Shown here one piece after another: positions 1-10,090 of a stretch of 61,832 bases of DNA; position 1 is the first letter of the stretch, and the number at the start of each line of letters is the position of its first letter. Origin of the DNA: Bacteroidota bacterium (lineage in GTDB: Bacteria; Bacteroidota; Ignavibacteria; Ignavibacteriales; Melioribacteraceae); NCBI GenBank assembly GCA_018818165.1, contig JAHISP010000069.1:1-61832 (forward strand), given 5' to 3'. A program made the translations under genes and the position numbers. Below the pieces are notes generated by a model. It did no database searches and was not told where the DNA came from. It saw nothing but the letters and a program-made list of their open reading frames with translations.

Positions 1-2
1 AA

Positions 3-2225
3 TCTGCCGATCGTGTAATCAAAGAACTGCACATCTTAAGGGATAGATTTAATTTTAGATACATTTATTTCGAAGATGATAATCCATTAGTGAATGTTCA
101 GAATTTTCTCCGAATTGCCGAAAAACTTATTGAAGATAAATTTGATGTTGGAATTGAAGGCTTTCTTAGTTTATCTGACACAACAGAAATTTTTAATATT
201 TCAAATTTATATTTAGCTTATAAAGATTATAAATGGCAAAATAGAGATTCAATCTATATTGTTAACTCTACATCTTTGTTCAATATCAAAAATTTCAACT
301 TATTTAATAATGAATCGCAGCTTAGCATCAATGGTACCATTCTTAACAAAGATATTCCAAATATAGACATCCGTTTGTCAAATTTGGATGGACCTACTTT
401 TGTTAATAAAATTCTGGATTCTGATATTTCAATAACAAATACAAATATCAATTTAGATGCAAGTATAACTGGTACATTAAATAATCCAATCTATAATACA
501 GATTTTTCTGTGGAAAACATTTTAATTAAAAATAATTATTTAGGTTCTTTGTATGGTAAAATTGATTATAAAGATAATAATATTGTAACAAAAATTGAGT
601 TATTAGACAGTCTTCAATCAAAAGACAAAGAAATACTTACCATTGTTGGAAATATTCCAATTGGGTTTGGTGAAGATAACTTAAATGAGGAAAATCTTAA
701 TTATTCAAACAATCTAAATATAAAATTTAAAGCAAATGGTTTTAACCTTGCTTCTCTTGGAAATGCAATTCCAACAATTAAAAATCCAAAAGGAATTGTT
801 AATTCCGATGTTTCAATTGTTGGAAGTTTGAATGATATTAATCTTTCTGGATATTTTAATGCTAACGAGTTTAAATTTACATCTTCCATTTCTAATTTGG
901 ATTACTTAGCAACTATTAATTTAGTGTTTAACAAAAAAGAAATTCAATTACGAAATTCGTTTGTTAAGAACTCTGGAAAAACCAATTTCCCAGGACAAAT
1001 GATTTTTTCTGGAGATATGTTAATGGATGGACTAAACGTGAATAATATTGATATTATAATAAATGGAAATATTGCTTTGTTATCACCCTATTCTAGAGAA
1101 ACTTCTCCCAATTTTTATGGTGATTTACAGCTAAAAGCAGATAAACCTTGGCATTTTGTCTATTTGGATAATAAGTCAAGTTTTAAAGGAGATATTTTAT
1201 TAGAAGAAGTTGGTTTAAATTTCATACCGTCTGAAGCTAGTTATACGGCAGCAAATTCTGATTTCAAATATATATTTATTAGCGACACAACCGGTACGGA
1301 TATTCAAAAACTAAAACACAGCAAATTCCTTTCTGCCTTGTCAATTAAGTCAAATATTGATGAATCAAATAATCTTCCAACAAATTTTGATTTTGATATT
1401 AAAATAAAATCGCCCAATATTTCAAAATTATCTATTGTTTTGTCCAAAGCATTAAATCAAAAACTACTTGCAGATATTACAGGTGAATTAAGAATTAGAA
1501 ATTTGAACAACCAGTTCACAAGTCAAGGGCAATTCAATATTTTGCCAAGTTCAATGTTTACATTTTATAAAACTTTTTCTGCTGAAGGAAATATTAAATT
1601 TACTTCTGATTTAACAAATCCTATGATTAACTTAACATCCACTTATATTTCGGATTATATTAATCCTAGAGATGATACCGAAGCAGAACCTATTAAAACT
1701 GCTGTTAAAATTAAAATTGATGACTCAGCAAAATCCATACTTACAAATATGGCTTCGGGTAAAAAACCGTTGGAAATGAGAATTTATTCTGGAACTCAAA
1801 ACATAGAATACGATGTACCGAATCCTCAATATAATAATCTTGACGCAATGTATTTTATAATTTTCGGAACATTTAGTTCAGATACGGAAAAAGCCGTTGC
1901 AAAATCTGCAGGTTATTCAATGCTCGGTTCCGTTTTTACTTCTGCGCTTAATGCTGGATTAGGAAATTATATAAATAATGTAAATATTAATCAAGCTGGT
2001 ACATCCACACGATTTAATGTTTCTGGTCGTATTCAACAATTTAGATACACTTTAGGCAGCACGGTTGAAGATTTTTCTGAATGGACTCAAGCAAATGCGA
2101 AATTGGAATACCTATTTAATCCTCAATTTATTATGCGGGTTGAAAGAAAAAATCCTGTAATTTCATCACCTGATAACACAAAAAAGACAAATGAATTCGG
2201 ACTAATGTATAGGTTTACTTTCTAA
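3..2225 (+). CDS. tamB: TamB-like translocation/assembly protein, C-terminal part (5' end outside window)
   Basis: The frame is open to the left edge of the window, so the gene starts upstream; the GTG at 90 is only an internal codon. The visible ~740 residues are a long run of beta-rich, Asn/Ile-rich repeats. The last ~170 residues resemble the TamB (DUF490) C-terminal domain: a Gly/Ser-rich segment with a predicted amphipathic stretch, then alternating strands ending in YRFTF with a terminal Phe, as in outer-membrane-associated proteins. TamB family members span the periplasm and assist outer-membrane protein or phospholipid traffic. The stop codon overlaps the RNase R start by one base (TAATG), so the two are probably cotranscribed. 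The family assignment rests on the C-terminal pattern and is likely; the exact cargo is unknown. Confidence 0.75.
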   Translation, partial: SADRVIKELHILRDRFNFRYIYFEDDNPLVNVQNFLRIAEKLIEDKFDVGIEGFLSLSDTTEIFNISNLYLAYKDYKWQNRDSIYIVNSTSLFNIKNFNLFNNESQLSINGTILNKDIPNIDIRLSNLDGPTFVNKILDSDISITNTNINLDASITGTLNNPIYNTDFSVENILIKNNYLGSLYGKIDYKDNNIVTKIELLDSLQSKDKEILTIVGNIPIGFGEDNLNEENLNYSNNLNIKFKANGFNLASLGNAIPTIKNPKGIVNSDVSIVGSLNDINLSGYFNANEFKFTSSISNLDYLATINLVFNKKEIQLRNSFVKNSGKTNFPGQMIFSGDMLMDGLNVNNIDIIINGNIALLSPYSRETSPNFYGDLQLKADKPWHFVYLDNKSSFKGDILLEEVGLNFIPSEASYTAANSDFKYIFISDTTGTDIQKLKHSKFLSALSIKSNIDESNNLPTNFDFDIKIKSPNISKLSIVLSKALNQKLLADITGELRIRNLNNQFTSQGQFNILPSSMFTFYKTFSAEGNIKFTSDLTNPMINLTSTYISDYINPRDDTEAEPIKTAVKIKIDDSAKSILTNMASGKKPLEMRIYSGTQNIEYDVPNPQYNNLDAMYFIIFGTFSSDTEKAVAKSAGYSMLGSVFTSALNAGLGNYINNVNINQAGTSTRFNVSGRIQQFRYTLGSTVEDFSEWTQANAKLEYLFNPQFIMRVERKNPVISSPDNTKKTNEFGLMYRFTF

Positions 2226-4321
2226 TGAAAAATAAAATTAAAGAGTTTTTTGAAAAACAACCAAACGCTAAAATTAAAGTTAAAGAATTAGCAAGAAAGT
2301 TGGATGCAAACACAGCAAAGCAATATGCTGAATTAAAAGAAGCGTTATACTTTTTAGCAAAAGAGGATTTTGTTATTAGACGTGGTAAACGATTTGAAAA
2401 GGTTAAAAGTGCTCAGAAAAAGTTGATTGGAACTTTTCAACTTTCTAAAGAAGGAACTTATGCATTTGTTATTTTGAAAAAATTAAATTTGAACGACGTT
2501 TTTATTCCAGAAAAATATTTTGGATTGGCTATACATGGAGACACTGTTGAAGTAAAAATTCTTTCGAAAACTAAGGGCAAAAATCTTGAAGGACAGGTTG
2601 TTAAAGTAGTTGAACGAAAATATGAAAAAATAATTGGCACTTTAATAAAACAGAAGGATTTATTTTTTGTTGAGCCAAAGGAAAAACTAATTAACAGAAA
2701 TATTTTTATTGACGAAAAAGATTTGAACGGTGCAAACGTTGGTGACCTAGTTGAGGTAACTGATATTTCTTTATCTAATCGTTCATCGCATCCTGAAGGA
2801 ATTATTGGAACAAATTTTGGCGCCGCTGGTTCTTTTAAGGCTGATATTGCGTCAATTGCAAAGGAATTTGAAATAGCTACTGAATTTCCACCGCAAGTTG
2901 AAAAGGAATTAAAAAATTTATCACCAGAAATTTCTGAAGATGAAATTTCCAAGCGAATAGATTTAAGAAATGATAACATTTTTACAATTGATCCTTTTGA
3001 TGCAAAAGATTTTGATGACGCTGTTTCAGTTAAATATTTAGACAACAGAAATCTTTCTGTTGGTATTCATATTGCCGATGTAAGCTATTATGTTTCCTAC
3101 AAAAGTAAAATTTATGAAGAAGCGTTAAAGCGTGGAACTTCTGTGTATCTTGTTGGAATGGTAATTCCTATGCTTCCAGAAATACTATCAAATAATTTGT
3201 GCTCTTTAGTTCCTTATAAAGACAGACTTACCTACTCTGTTATTGTTGAGTTCAATTCAAAAATGAAGATTATTGACTATGTAATAAAAAAATCAATAAT
3301 AAATAGTAAAAGAAGATTTACATATGAGGAAGTTCAGGAAATTCTTGAAAAGAACAGTGGAGATTTTTTAAGTGAATTAACTCTTCTAAATAAGGTTGCA
3401 AAACATCTTAGAGGGGAAAGAAATAAAGAAGGGAGCATAAATTTCACAAGACCAGAGGTTAAATTTGAACTTGATAAAAACGGAAAACCTCTTGAAATAA
3501 AAATTAAACAAATGAAAGAGAGCAATCAATTAATTGAAGAATTAATGCTGCTAGCAAACAGAATTGTAGCCGGTCATTTTAATAAAGGTGACAGAAACAA
3601 TGCCAAACCATTTGTTTATAGAATTCATGATAAGCCTGATGAAACAAAACTTTACGAATTTGTTCAATTTGTAAAATCTCTTGGATATAAATTTAATACA
3701 CAAAGCAAAAATTTATCAAGGGAATTTCAACAATTATTAGTCCAAGCTGAAGGAACAAAAGAAGAGGCAGTTTTAAACGAAATTGCTATTCGTACAATGG
3801 CGAAAGCAATTTATTCGCCTAAAAACATTGGACATTATGGACTTGGTTTTCCAAATTACTCACATTTTACCTCTCCAATAAGAAGATTCCCAGATTTAAT
3901 TGTCCATTTGTTGACGTATAATTACCTTGAAAATAATGATAATCATTTATATTCTTTAGTTGAATTAAATGAAATTTGTGAACATACTTCTGCTCAAGAA
4001 AGAAATGCTGTCAGCGCAGAAAGACTTTCAATTAAATTGAAGCAAATGGAATTCCTAAAAGACAAACTTGGTTTTGATTTTGAAGGAATAATTTCAGGTG
4101 TTACAAATTTTGGATTATTTATTGAAGTTACTGAAAATCTTGCTGAAGGTTTGGTTCGTATGAGAGATTTAGATGATGATTATTATGAGTTTGATGAAAA
4201 AAAATATTCCCTTGTTGGCAGAAGAACTAAAAGAGTTTTTAGACTTGGCGATAAAGTTACAGTAAAACTAATTAGAGTTGACGAAGAAAAAAGAGAAGTA
4301 GATTTTTTAATTGTGGAATAA
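2225..4321 (+). CDS. rnr: Ribonuclease R
   Basis: This is a 3'-5' exoribonuclease of the RNase II/RNB family. An N-terminal helical winged-helix-like region (about residues 1-70) is followed by cold-shock OB folds. The RNB catalytic domain begins near residue 240 and carries the motif TIDPFDAKDFDDAVSV, with the clustered Asp residues that bind Mg2+. The HFTSPIRRFPDL signature lies near residue 550. A C-terminal S1 RNA-binding domain (GIISGVTNFGLFIEV) and a charged end follow. At 698 residues it is within the usual RNase R size. The start overlaps the upstream TamB-like stop codon, implying translational coupling. It probably acts in the cytoplasm on structured RNA and in rRNA quality control. 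No key residue appears to be missing. Confidence 0.95.
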   Translation: MKNKIKEFFEKQPNAKIKVKELARKLDANTAKQYAELKEALYFLAKEDFVIRRGKRFEKVKSAQKKLIGTFQLSKEGTYAFVILKKLNLNDVFIPEKYFGLAIHGDTVEVKILSKTKGKNLEGQVVKVVERKYEKIIGTLIKQKDLFFVEPKEKLINRNIFIDEKDLNGANVGDLVEVTDISLSNRSSHPEGIIGTNFGAAGSFKADIASIAKEFEIATEFPPQVEKELKNLSPEISEDEISKRIDLRNDNIFTIDPFDAKDFDDAVSVKYLDNRNLSVGIHIADVSYYVSYKSKIYEEALKRGTSVYLVGMVIPMLPEILSNNLCSLVPYKDRLTYSVIVEFNSKMKIIDYVIKKSIINSKRRFTYEEVQEILEKNSGDFLSELTLLNKVAKHLRGERNKEGSINFTRPEVKFELDKNGKPLEIKIKQMKESNQLIEELMLLANRIVAGHFNKGDRNNAKPFVYRIHDKPDETKLYEFVQFVKSLGYKFNTQSKNLSREFQQLLVQAEGTKEEAVLNEIAIRTMAKAIYSPKNIGHYGLGFPNYSHFTSPIRRFPDLIVHLLTYNYLENNDNHLYSLVELNEICEHTSAQERNAVSAERLSIKLKQMEFLKDKLGFDFEGIISGVTNFGLFIEVTENLAEGLVRMRDLDDDYYEFDEKKYSLVGRRTKRVFRLGDKVTVKLIRVDEEKREVDFLIVE

Positions 4322-4390
4322 GTTTAATATACCATTGTTAATTGAATCTATTTTTATTAAACTAAATTTTATTTAAGAACGGTTAAGCAG

Positions 4391-7300
4391 ATGAAATTTC
4401 TATTAAAATATATTTTAATTCCATTTATTTTATCACAATCAGTTTTTGCGCAATTTGGGCAAAATAAAGTACAATACAAAAATTATGATTGGCTTTATAT
4501 TCAAACTTCGCATTTTGATATTTATTTTTCAAATGAGGGAAAAACAAATGCAGAATTTGCGGCAATTGCTGCGGAAGAGGCTTTAGCCGACATTCAAGAA
4601 AGATTAAAATATCAAATCAATAACAGAATTTCCTTGATTATTTATAATTCGCATAATGAATTTCAAGAAACAAATACAACTGATGGATATCTTGGGCAAG
4701 GAACAGGAGGCTTTACTGAGCCTTTTAAAAACCGTGTCGTTTTCCCATTTGAAGGAGATTATAAAAAATATCGTCACGTTATTCATCACGAATTAGTTCA
4801 TGCTGTAATGCGCGACATGCTTTACGGTGGTACAATTCAAAATATAATATCACGCGGAATTACTTTGCAGCTACCACATTGGTTTCACGAAGGAATGGCG
4901 GAATACCTTTCGAGCAACTGGGAAACAAATACTGATATGTTTATTAGAAATGCAATTATTAACGATTTCCTACCTGATATTCAACAGCTTAGTGGATATT
5001 TTGGTTATCGTGGTGGACAATCTGTTTTTAAATATATTGCTGATAAATATGGAAAAGAGAAAGTTGGTGAATTATTAATTCATATTAATGATGTTGGAAA
5101 TTTTGAAGAAGGACTTAAAGTAACTCTTGGAATGTCTTTAGAAGAACTAAACGACAAATGGAAAAAAGATATTAAAGTTCACTACTGGCCAGATATTGCA
5201 ACACGGCAAGAACCAGATGAGTTTTCAAAAAGATTAACCGACAATAAAAAATCAGCCGGCTTCTATAATTCAAGTCCAGCAATTTCACCAATGGGTGATA
5301 AAATGGCATTTATTTCGGATAGAGATATTTATCTTGATGTTTATGTTAGAAGCATTAAAGATAAAGAAGAAATTACTAAAGTAGTAAGCAGCGGAACAAC
5401 TTTTGAGTTTGAAGAACTAAATGTTCTTTATCCAGCACTCACATGGTCTCCAGATAACAAACAAATTGCCTTGTCGCTTAAGCAAGGTGGTGAAGATGTT
5501 ATAACAATAATTGATGTTGAAACAAAGGAATATAACAAATTACCATTTAGTTTTAGAGGAATTGGATCCGTAAGCTGGTCGCCCGATGGTAGTAAAATTG
5601 CCTTTGATGCACACAATGCATCACAATCGGATATTTATGTTTATAACTTTGAAACCAGAAAAGTATTAAAAGTTACCAATGATATTTTTACTGATTCACA
5701 ACCTTCTTGGGATTCGAAAAGTGAAAACATATACTTTTCATCTGACAGAGGTAAATATTTAACTTCATTTATGTTACCTAAATACTTTAATCTTTATAAT
5801 TTTAATTATAAGCAAATAGATTTATATAAAACTAATCTAATTACAAATAAAATAACCCGATTGACTAATTGGGAAGAAAGCGACGAAAAATCTGCAATAG
5901 TTTCTCCTGATGGAAAAGAAATTCTTTTCGTATCTGATAAAAATGGAATTTTCAATATTTATAAAATGAATACTGATGATAACTTGAATGATACAAACTT
6001 TATTGCTAGCAATTTTGCAAAACCAATTACAAATTCATTAAATCCCGTGGAACAAATTTCTATTTCCAAAGATGGAATGAAATTAATTTATACTTCCCTT
6101 TTCAAACTAGGTTATAATATTTTTCTAATTAATAATCCTTTCAATCTTGAAGTGGAACTAGATTCACTTGCTTTAACTGATTACATGGCAAGTGTTAAAA
6201 AATATAATACTGGACTTACATCAGAAATAGGATTTTTAGCAGGTTCATCAAACACTGCAAAAGCAAAAATAAATGACAAGGTTTTATTTTCTGAAGATGA
6301 GGAAGAGAAGGATGAGAAAACGCGAAATTTCATTTTTACTGGTGAATTAGTTGTAGATGAAAATGATGGCGACAGTGATACAACTGAAACTACTGATTAT
6401 AGCAAATACGTATTTTCGCCCTCAACTGAAAAATATGAGCAAAAAGATACAACCAAAGATGAGAAAGAAAATCTTTTTGCTCAAAAACTTGATGAAAATG
6501 GTAACTATCTGGTAAACAAATATAAAATTAATTTCACACCCGATTTAATATATGCAAATGCCGGATATAGCACTATGTATGGATTAATTGGAACAACTGT
6601 ACTGTCATTTAGTGATATGCTTGGTAATCATAGACTTATTGGAATTACTGGATTTCAAGTTGATCTAAAAAATAGCGATTATGGTTTATCATACTACTAT
6701 CTTGCTGGTAGAATTAATTATGGAGTTGAAGCTTTTCATACCGCGCGCTTTATTTATCTGGATAGAACAGCTGGATATGACCTTTTTCGGTTCAGAAATT
6801 ATGGCGGTTCTGTTTCTGCAAGTTTTCCATTAAGCAAGTTTAATAGATTTGAAACTGGAATTAGTGGTATTTTAACTTCTTCCGAAAATCTAGAAAACTT
6901 TTCTGAACCTATGGAGAAGGTGTTTTATTCAATACCTTCTATTAGTTTTGTACATGATAATACTTTATGGGGTTACTATTCACCTATACAAGGTACAAGA
7001 TATAAAACAACCCTGTTTGGTAATTTGGGTTTAGATGATTATAGAAAAAGCTTTTACTCGCTAACTGTTGATTTTAGAAATTATATTAGATTTATGTATG
7101 ACAATTCTCTAGTTTTTAGATTCTCTGGTGGATATTCTGATGGACAAAATCCTCAAAGATTTATGCTTGGTGGTACCGATAATTGGATAAACAGAACATT
7201 TTCCACAGGATCAGTTCCTATTGAAAATGCGTCAGATTTTGCTTTTCTATCTCCAGCAATGCCTTTGCGTGGATATGATTATGCTCAACAAATTGGAACA

Positions 7301-7621
7301 AAATATATGCTTCTTAATTTAGAATTAAGAATGCCTATTATTAGATATCTTATTGCTGGACCAATTATTCCTCTCTTTTTCCAAAATGTTATTGGAACTG
7401 CTTTTGTTGATGCTGGAACTGCCTGGAATAATAATAACGAATTGAACTTTAGTTTAAAAAAAGGCGGTGAAGATTTGTCTAAAGGTATGCTTATAGGAAC
7501 TGGTTTTGGTGCCCGTTCTTACATTATATTTTTCTTGCTTAGATTTGATGTAGCTTGGGCATATGATACTTCAGGTTTTTCAAAACCAAAATACTATTTT
7601 TCAATCGGATTTGATTTTTAA
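4391..7621 (+). CDS. Exported HExxH peptidase / TolB-like propeller / surface-antigen barrel fusion
   Basis: A 1076-residue protein with a signal peptide ending near SVFAQ. Residues about 20-270 look like a gluzincin-type metallopeptidase: the zinc motif HELVH lies at residues 133-137, and a downstream WFHEGMAEYL segment supplies the expected Glu. Residues about 280-610 carry repeated WSPDG/SPDGKEI-type motifs of a TolB-like (PD40) beta-propeller. Residues about 690-1076 resemble the bacterial surface antigen (BamA/Omp85-like) barrel, with GGTDNW and MPLRGYDY segments and a terminal Phe. It is therefore predicted to sit in the outer membrane with a periplasmic or surface protease-like head. 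Substrate is unknown. Whether the peptidase is active cannot be told, although the metal ligands are present. The gene lies 69 bp after rnr. Confidence 0.8.
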   Translation: MKFLLKYILIPFILSQSVFAQFGQNKVQYKNYDWLYIQTSHFDIYFSNEGKTNAEFAAIAAEEALADIQERLKYQINNRISLIIYNSHNEFQETNTTDGYLGQGTGGFTEPFKNRVVFPFEGDYKKYRHVIHHELVHAVMRDMLYGGTIQNIISRGITLQLPHWFHEGMAEYLSSNWETNTDMFIRNAIINDFLPDIQQLSGYFGYRGGQSVFKYIADKYGKEKVGELLIHINDVGNFEEGLKVTLGMSLEELNDKWKKDIKVHYWPDIATRQEPDEFSKRLTDNKKSAGFYNSSPAISPMGDKMAFISDRDIYLDVYVRSIKDKEEITKVVSSGTTFEFEELNVLYPALTWSPDNKQIALSLKQGGEDVITIIDVETKEYNKLPFSFRGIGSVSWSPDGSKIAFDAHNASQSDIYVYNFETRKVLKVTNDIFTDSQPSWDSKSENIYFSSDRGKYLTSFMLPKYFNLYNFNYKQIDLYKTNLITNKITRLTNWEESDEKSAIVSPDGKEILFVSDKNGIFNIYKMNTDDNLNDTNFIASNFAKPITNSLNPVEQISISKDGMKLIYTSLFKLGYNIFLINNPFNLEVELDSLALTDYMASVKKYNTGLTSEIGFLAGSSNTAKAKINDKVLFSEDEEEKDEKTRNFIFTGELVVDENDGDSDTTETTDYSKYVFSPSTEKYEQKDTTKDEKENLFAQKLDENGNYLVNKYKINFTPDLIYANAGYSTMYGLIGTTVLSFSDMLGNHRLIGITGFQVDLKNSDYGLSYYYLAGRINYGVEAFHTARFIYLDRTAGYDLFRFRNYGGSVSASFPLSKFNRFETGISGILTSSENLENFSEPMEKVFYSIPSISFVHDNTLWGYYSPIQGTRYKTTLFGNLGLDDYRKSFYSLTVDFRNYIRFMYDNSLVFRFSGGYSDGQNPQRFMLGGTDNWINRTFSTGSVPIENASDFAFLSPAMPLRGYDYAQQIGTKYMLLNLELRMPIIRYLIAGPIIPLFFQNVIGTAFVDAGTAWNNNNELNFSLKKGGEDLSKGMLIGTGFGARSYIIFFLLRFDVAWAYDTSGFSKPKYYFSIGFDF

Positions 7622-7678
7622 CAAAAATATTTAGAGTTATGATGCATCATTCTAAAAATACTTGTCACTTCCAAATAT

Positions 7679-7721
7679 TAATAATAAATTGGACTAAAAT
7701 TATATGTCCAATTCATTATTA
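7679..7721. terminator. Long hairpin between convergent genes, probable bidirectional terminator
   Basis: The arms at 7679-7694 and 7706-7721 are complementary at 15 of 16 positions and include a perfect AATTGGAC/GTCCAATT core. The hairpin lies in the 122-bp gap between the converging barrel fusion gene (+) and the FmdB-type gene (-). There is no strong U-tract, so termination in either direction is inferred from position and stem quality. Confidence 0.5.
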
Positions 7722-7743
7722 AAATAAAATTTACTGATGTAAT

Positions 7744-8088
7744 TTATTCAGATTTTTTTACTTCTACTTTTTTAGTCTCTTTCGATTCAATATTTTTAGA
7801 ATCAGATTTTGTTTCATTCTTTTCGGAACTTACCGAATCAGATTTTACCACATTTTTTTCAGTATTTACAATACCATTTTTCGTTTTAGTAGCAGTATTT
7901 GAACTTTTAGACTTATAATCAGTTTCATAAAATCCACTTCCTTTAAAAATTGGAGTTAATCCACTTCCAATTAATCTCTTAACTTCTCCGTTACATTCTA
8001 TACAATTTTGAATTGGCTCATCACTCATTTTTTGAAACAATTCAAAAGTTATTCCACACTCTTTACATTTATAATCATAAGTAGGCAT
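7744..8088 (-). CDS. FmdB-family zinc ribbon protein with low-complexity tail
   Basis: A 114-residue protein. The first ~60 residues match the FmdB putative regulatory zinc ribbon: it starts MPTYDYKCKECG, and a second pair of cysteines lies in the CIECNG segment, giving CxxC...CxxC. The GSGFYETDYK stretch that commonly ends the domain follows. The remaining ~50 residues are a Ser/Lys/Glu/Thr-rich tail with no predicted fold. Members of this family are widespread and their role is poorly defined; the name comes from a formamidase operon and should not be taken as function. It is encoded alone, convergent with the upstream gene. Confidence 0.85.
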   Translation of the reverse strand: MPTYDYKCKECGITFELFQKMSDEPIQNCIECNGEVKRLIGSGLTPIFKGSGFYETDYKSKSSNTATKTKNGIVNTEKNVVKSDSVSSEKNETKSDSKNIESKETKKVEVKKSE

Positions 8089-8505
8089 TTTTAAACTATA
8101 TCCTTAATTTTTTAGTGTGCAAATTTACAGAGAATGATAAAGAAATCAAATAATATATTTTCTCTTATTTTGGGAAGTATACCTTGGATTTGAGTATTAA
8201 GCTCAGCACTAAATTTTTATTAGTAATGTGAATCAACGAAAAACATTGTTTTGAATTATTATTATAATTTTTAATTCAGATATATGTTATTTTTTCAATA
8301 ACTTTATTAAACATTCTAATTATTTTTTGAAGCGGAAATTAGTATTAATAAGTTATCTATAACAAGACAATTCAGATGTTCTATATTTGATTTAACTTCA
8401 AGTAATGCTTATATTTATCTTTTGTTTTAAAATGAAATGGTTATATTTTTCAAAATTATGGTTTTAGAAAGAAAACTATTTTTTTAATAAAAATGCAAAG
8501 GCAAG
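8089..8505. other. 417-bp intergenic region upstream of prs
   Basis: The very A+T-rich region between divergently transcribed fmdB-like and prs genes must hold both promoters. I see no open reading frame of note, no strong hairpin and no repeat, and could not place a convincing -10/-35 pair. Confidence 0.5.
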
Positions 8506-9462
8506 ATGAACAGTTCAGACGTATCGGAATTACTTATTTTTTCAGGAAGTTCAAATGTTGGACTCACAGATAAAATTTGTCAATACTTAAATGTCAAAAA
8601 AGGCTTAATTAGTAGAAAAATTTTTAGTGACGGTGAAATTTGGATTAAATTCAAAGAAAATATTCGTGGAAGAGATGTTTATTTAGTTCAATCCACAATG
8701 CCGCCTGCAGAAAATTTAATGGAGCTTTTAATCATGCTTGATGCAGCCAAAAGATCTTCAGCTCGTAGAGTAACTGCTGTAATACCTTATTATGGTTATG
8801 CACGTCAGGACAGAAAGGACCAACCTCGAGTAGCTGTAACAGCAAAATTGGTTGCAGATATTTTAACAAAAGCTGGTGCTGATAAAGTAATTACTATGGA
8901 TTTGCACGCTGCCCAGATTCAAGGCTTTTTTGATATTCCTTTAGATCATTTATATGCATCTCCTCTTTATACAGATGAATTTGAGAACAAAAAGGAAAAT
9001 CTTGTTGTAGTTTCGCCAGATGTTGGTGGAATAAAAATTGCGCGTTCTTATGCTCGTAAATTAGATGCTGGTTTAGTATTAATTGATAAACGTAGACCAG
9101 AGCATAATCAAGCTGAAGTTATGAATATAATTGGAGACGTTGAAGGCAAAAATGTTTTAATAGTTGATGATTTAATTGACACAGCTGGAACTTTTGTTGC
9201 TGCTGTTTCTGCACTAAAAAAACTTGGTGCAGATAAAATTTATGGTGCTGTTACACACGCATTACTTTCTGGAAATGCTATTGAGCGGGTTGAAAATTCT
9301 GCAATTGATGAATTATACGTTTCTGATACTATTCCATTAAACAATTTAGCCCCAAATTCAAAAATTAAAATTAAAACTTCTGCAGCACTATTTGCAGAAT
9401 CAATAATAAGATCACATCATAGTGAATCAATTAGTTCACTATTTGAAATTGATAAGAGTTAG
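8506..9462 (+). CDS. prs: Ribose-phosphate pyrophosphokinase
   Basis: The 318-residue enzyme makes phosphoribosyl pyrophosphate from ribose 5-phosphate and ATP, feeding purine, pyrimidine, NAD, His and Trp synthesis in the cytoplasm. Visible signatures are the flexible-loop segment YYGYARQDRKD near residue 103, the VVSPDVGGIKIAR segment, and the PRPP-binding loop VLIVDDLIDTAGTF near residue 219. Length is standard for class I enzymes. It is followed by rplY after 23 bp and then pth, an order conserved in many bacteria, so it is probably the first gene of this operon. Confidence 0.97.
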   Translation: MNSSDVSELLIFSGSSNVGLTDKICQYLNVKKGLISRKIFSDGEIWIKFKENIRGRDVYLVQSTMPPAENLMELLIMLDAAKRSSARRVTAVIPYYGYARQDRKDQPRVAVTAKLVADILTKAGADKVITMDLHAAQIQGFFDIPLDHLYASPLYTDEFENKKENLVVVSPDVGGIKIARSYARKLDAGLVLIDKRRPEHNQAEVMNIIGDVEGKNVLIVDDLIDTAGTFVAAVSALKKLGADKIYGAVTHALLSGNAIERVENSAIDELYVSDTIPLNNLAPNSKIKIKTSAALFAESIIRSHHSESISSLFEIDKS

Positions 9463-9485
9463 AAAATAAATAAGCGGAGAAAAAA

Positions 9486-10082
9486 ATGGCTGAAAAGATA
9501 TTAAAAGCTAAGAAACGAGAGATTACTACTAAAGGTGCAATTAACCAATTAAGAAAAAGTGGATTTGTTCCAGGTATCTATTATTCTAAGGGTAAAGATC
9601 AAATAACTTTTTCGGTTGAGGAAGTAGCATTAAATAAATTGGTTTTTACTTCTGAATCAAGTATTGTACAGCTTTCATTTGATGGTGAAGAACAACTTGG
9701 TTGCATTATTAAAGATGTTCAATTTGATCCAGTTACTGATAGAGTTGTACATTTTGATGTTCAAGGAGTTACACTTGGTCAAGTACTTCAAATGGAACTT
9801 CCAATTAGTCTTGTTGGTAGTTCAGCGGGAGTAAAAGATGGTGGAATACTTCAAGAACTAACACACAAACTAGACGTAGAATGTTTACCACGTGATATTC
9901 CACAACACATTGAAATTGATATATCTAGATTAAAAATTGGTGATTCTATTCATGTTAGAGATTTAAGTTTTGAAAATATTAAAATTCTAAATAATGAAGA
10001 TACCGTAATTGTTTCAATTGTACATCCAAAAATTGAAGTTGATGATTCTTCTGACGAAAGCAAAGGACAAACTGAGGAATAA
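9486..10082 (+). CDS. rplY: Large ribosomal subunit protein L25 (CTC form)
   Basis: The 198-residue protein binds 5S rRNA in the large subunit. The N-terminal ~95 residues form the L25 domain (begins EKILKAKKREITTKGAINQ, with the RKSGFVPGIYY segment). The C-terminal ~100 residues form the TL5/CTC beta domain (ELTHKLDVECLPRDIPQHI), followed by an acidic tail. This long form is the general-stress CTC type rather than the short E. coli L25. A GGAG ribosome-binding site lies just upstream of the ATG. It sits between prs and pth, as in many genomes. Confidence 0.95.
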   Translation: MAEKILKAKKREITTKGAINQLRKSGFVPGIYYSKGKDQITFSVEEVALNKLVFTSESSIVQLSFDGEEQLGCIIKDVQFDPVTDRVVHFDVQGVTLGQVLQMELPISLVGSSAGVKDGGILQELTHKLDVECLPRDIPQHIEIDISRLKIGDSIHVRDLSFENIKILNNEDTVIVSIVHPKIEVDDSSDESKGQTEE

Positions 10083-10090
10083 AAATTAGT

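Noticed and set aside
2458-3045. 195-codon minus-strand frame within the RNase R gene
   Set aside because: It lies entirely over a well-conserved coding region, its product has Ser/Phe/Ile-biased composition typical of an antisense shadow, and it has no start context.
7639-7650. Perfect palindrome ATGATGCATCAT after the barrel fusion gene
   Set aside because: Short, near the stop codon in A+T-rich DNA, and without a second copy; not distinguishable from chance.
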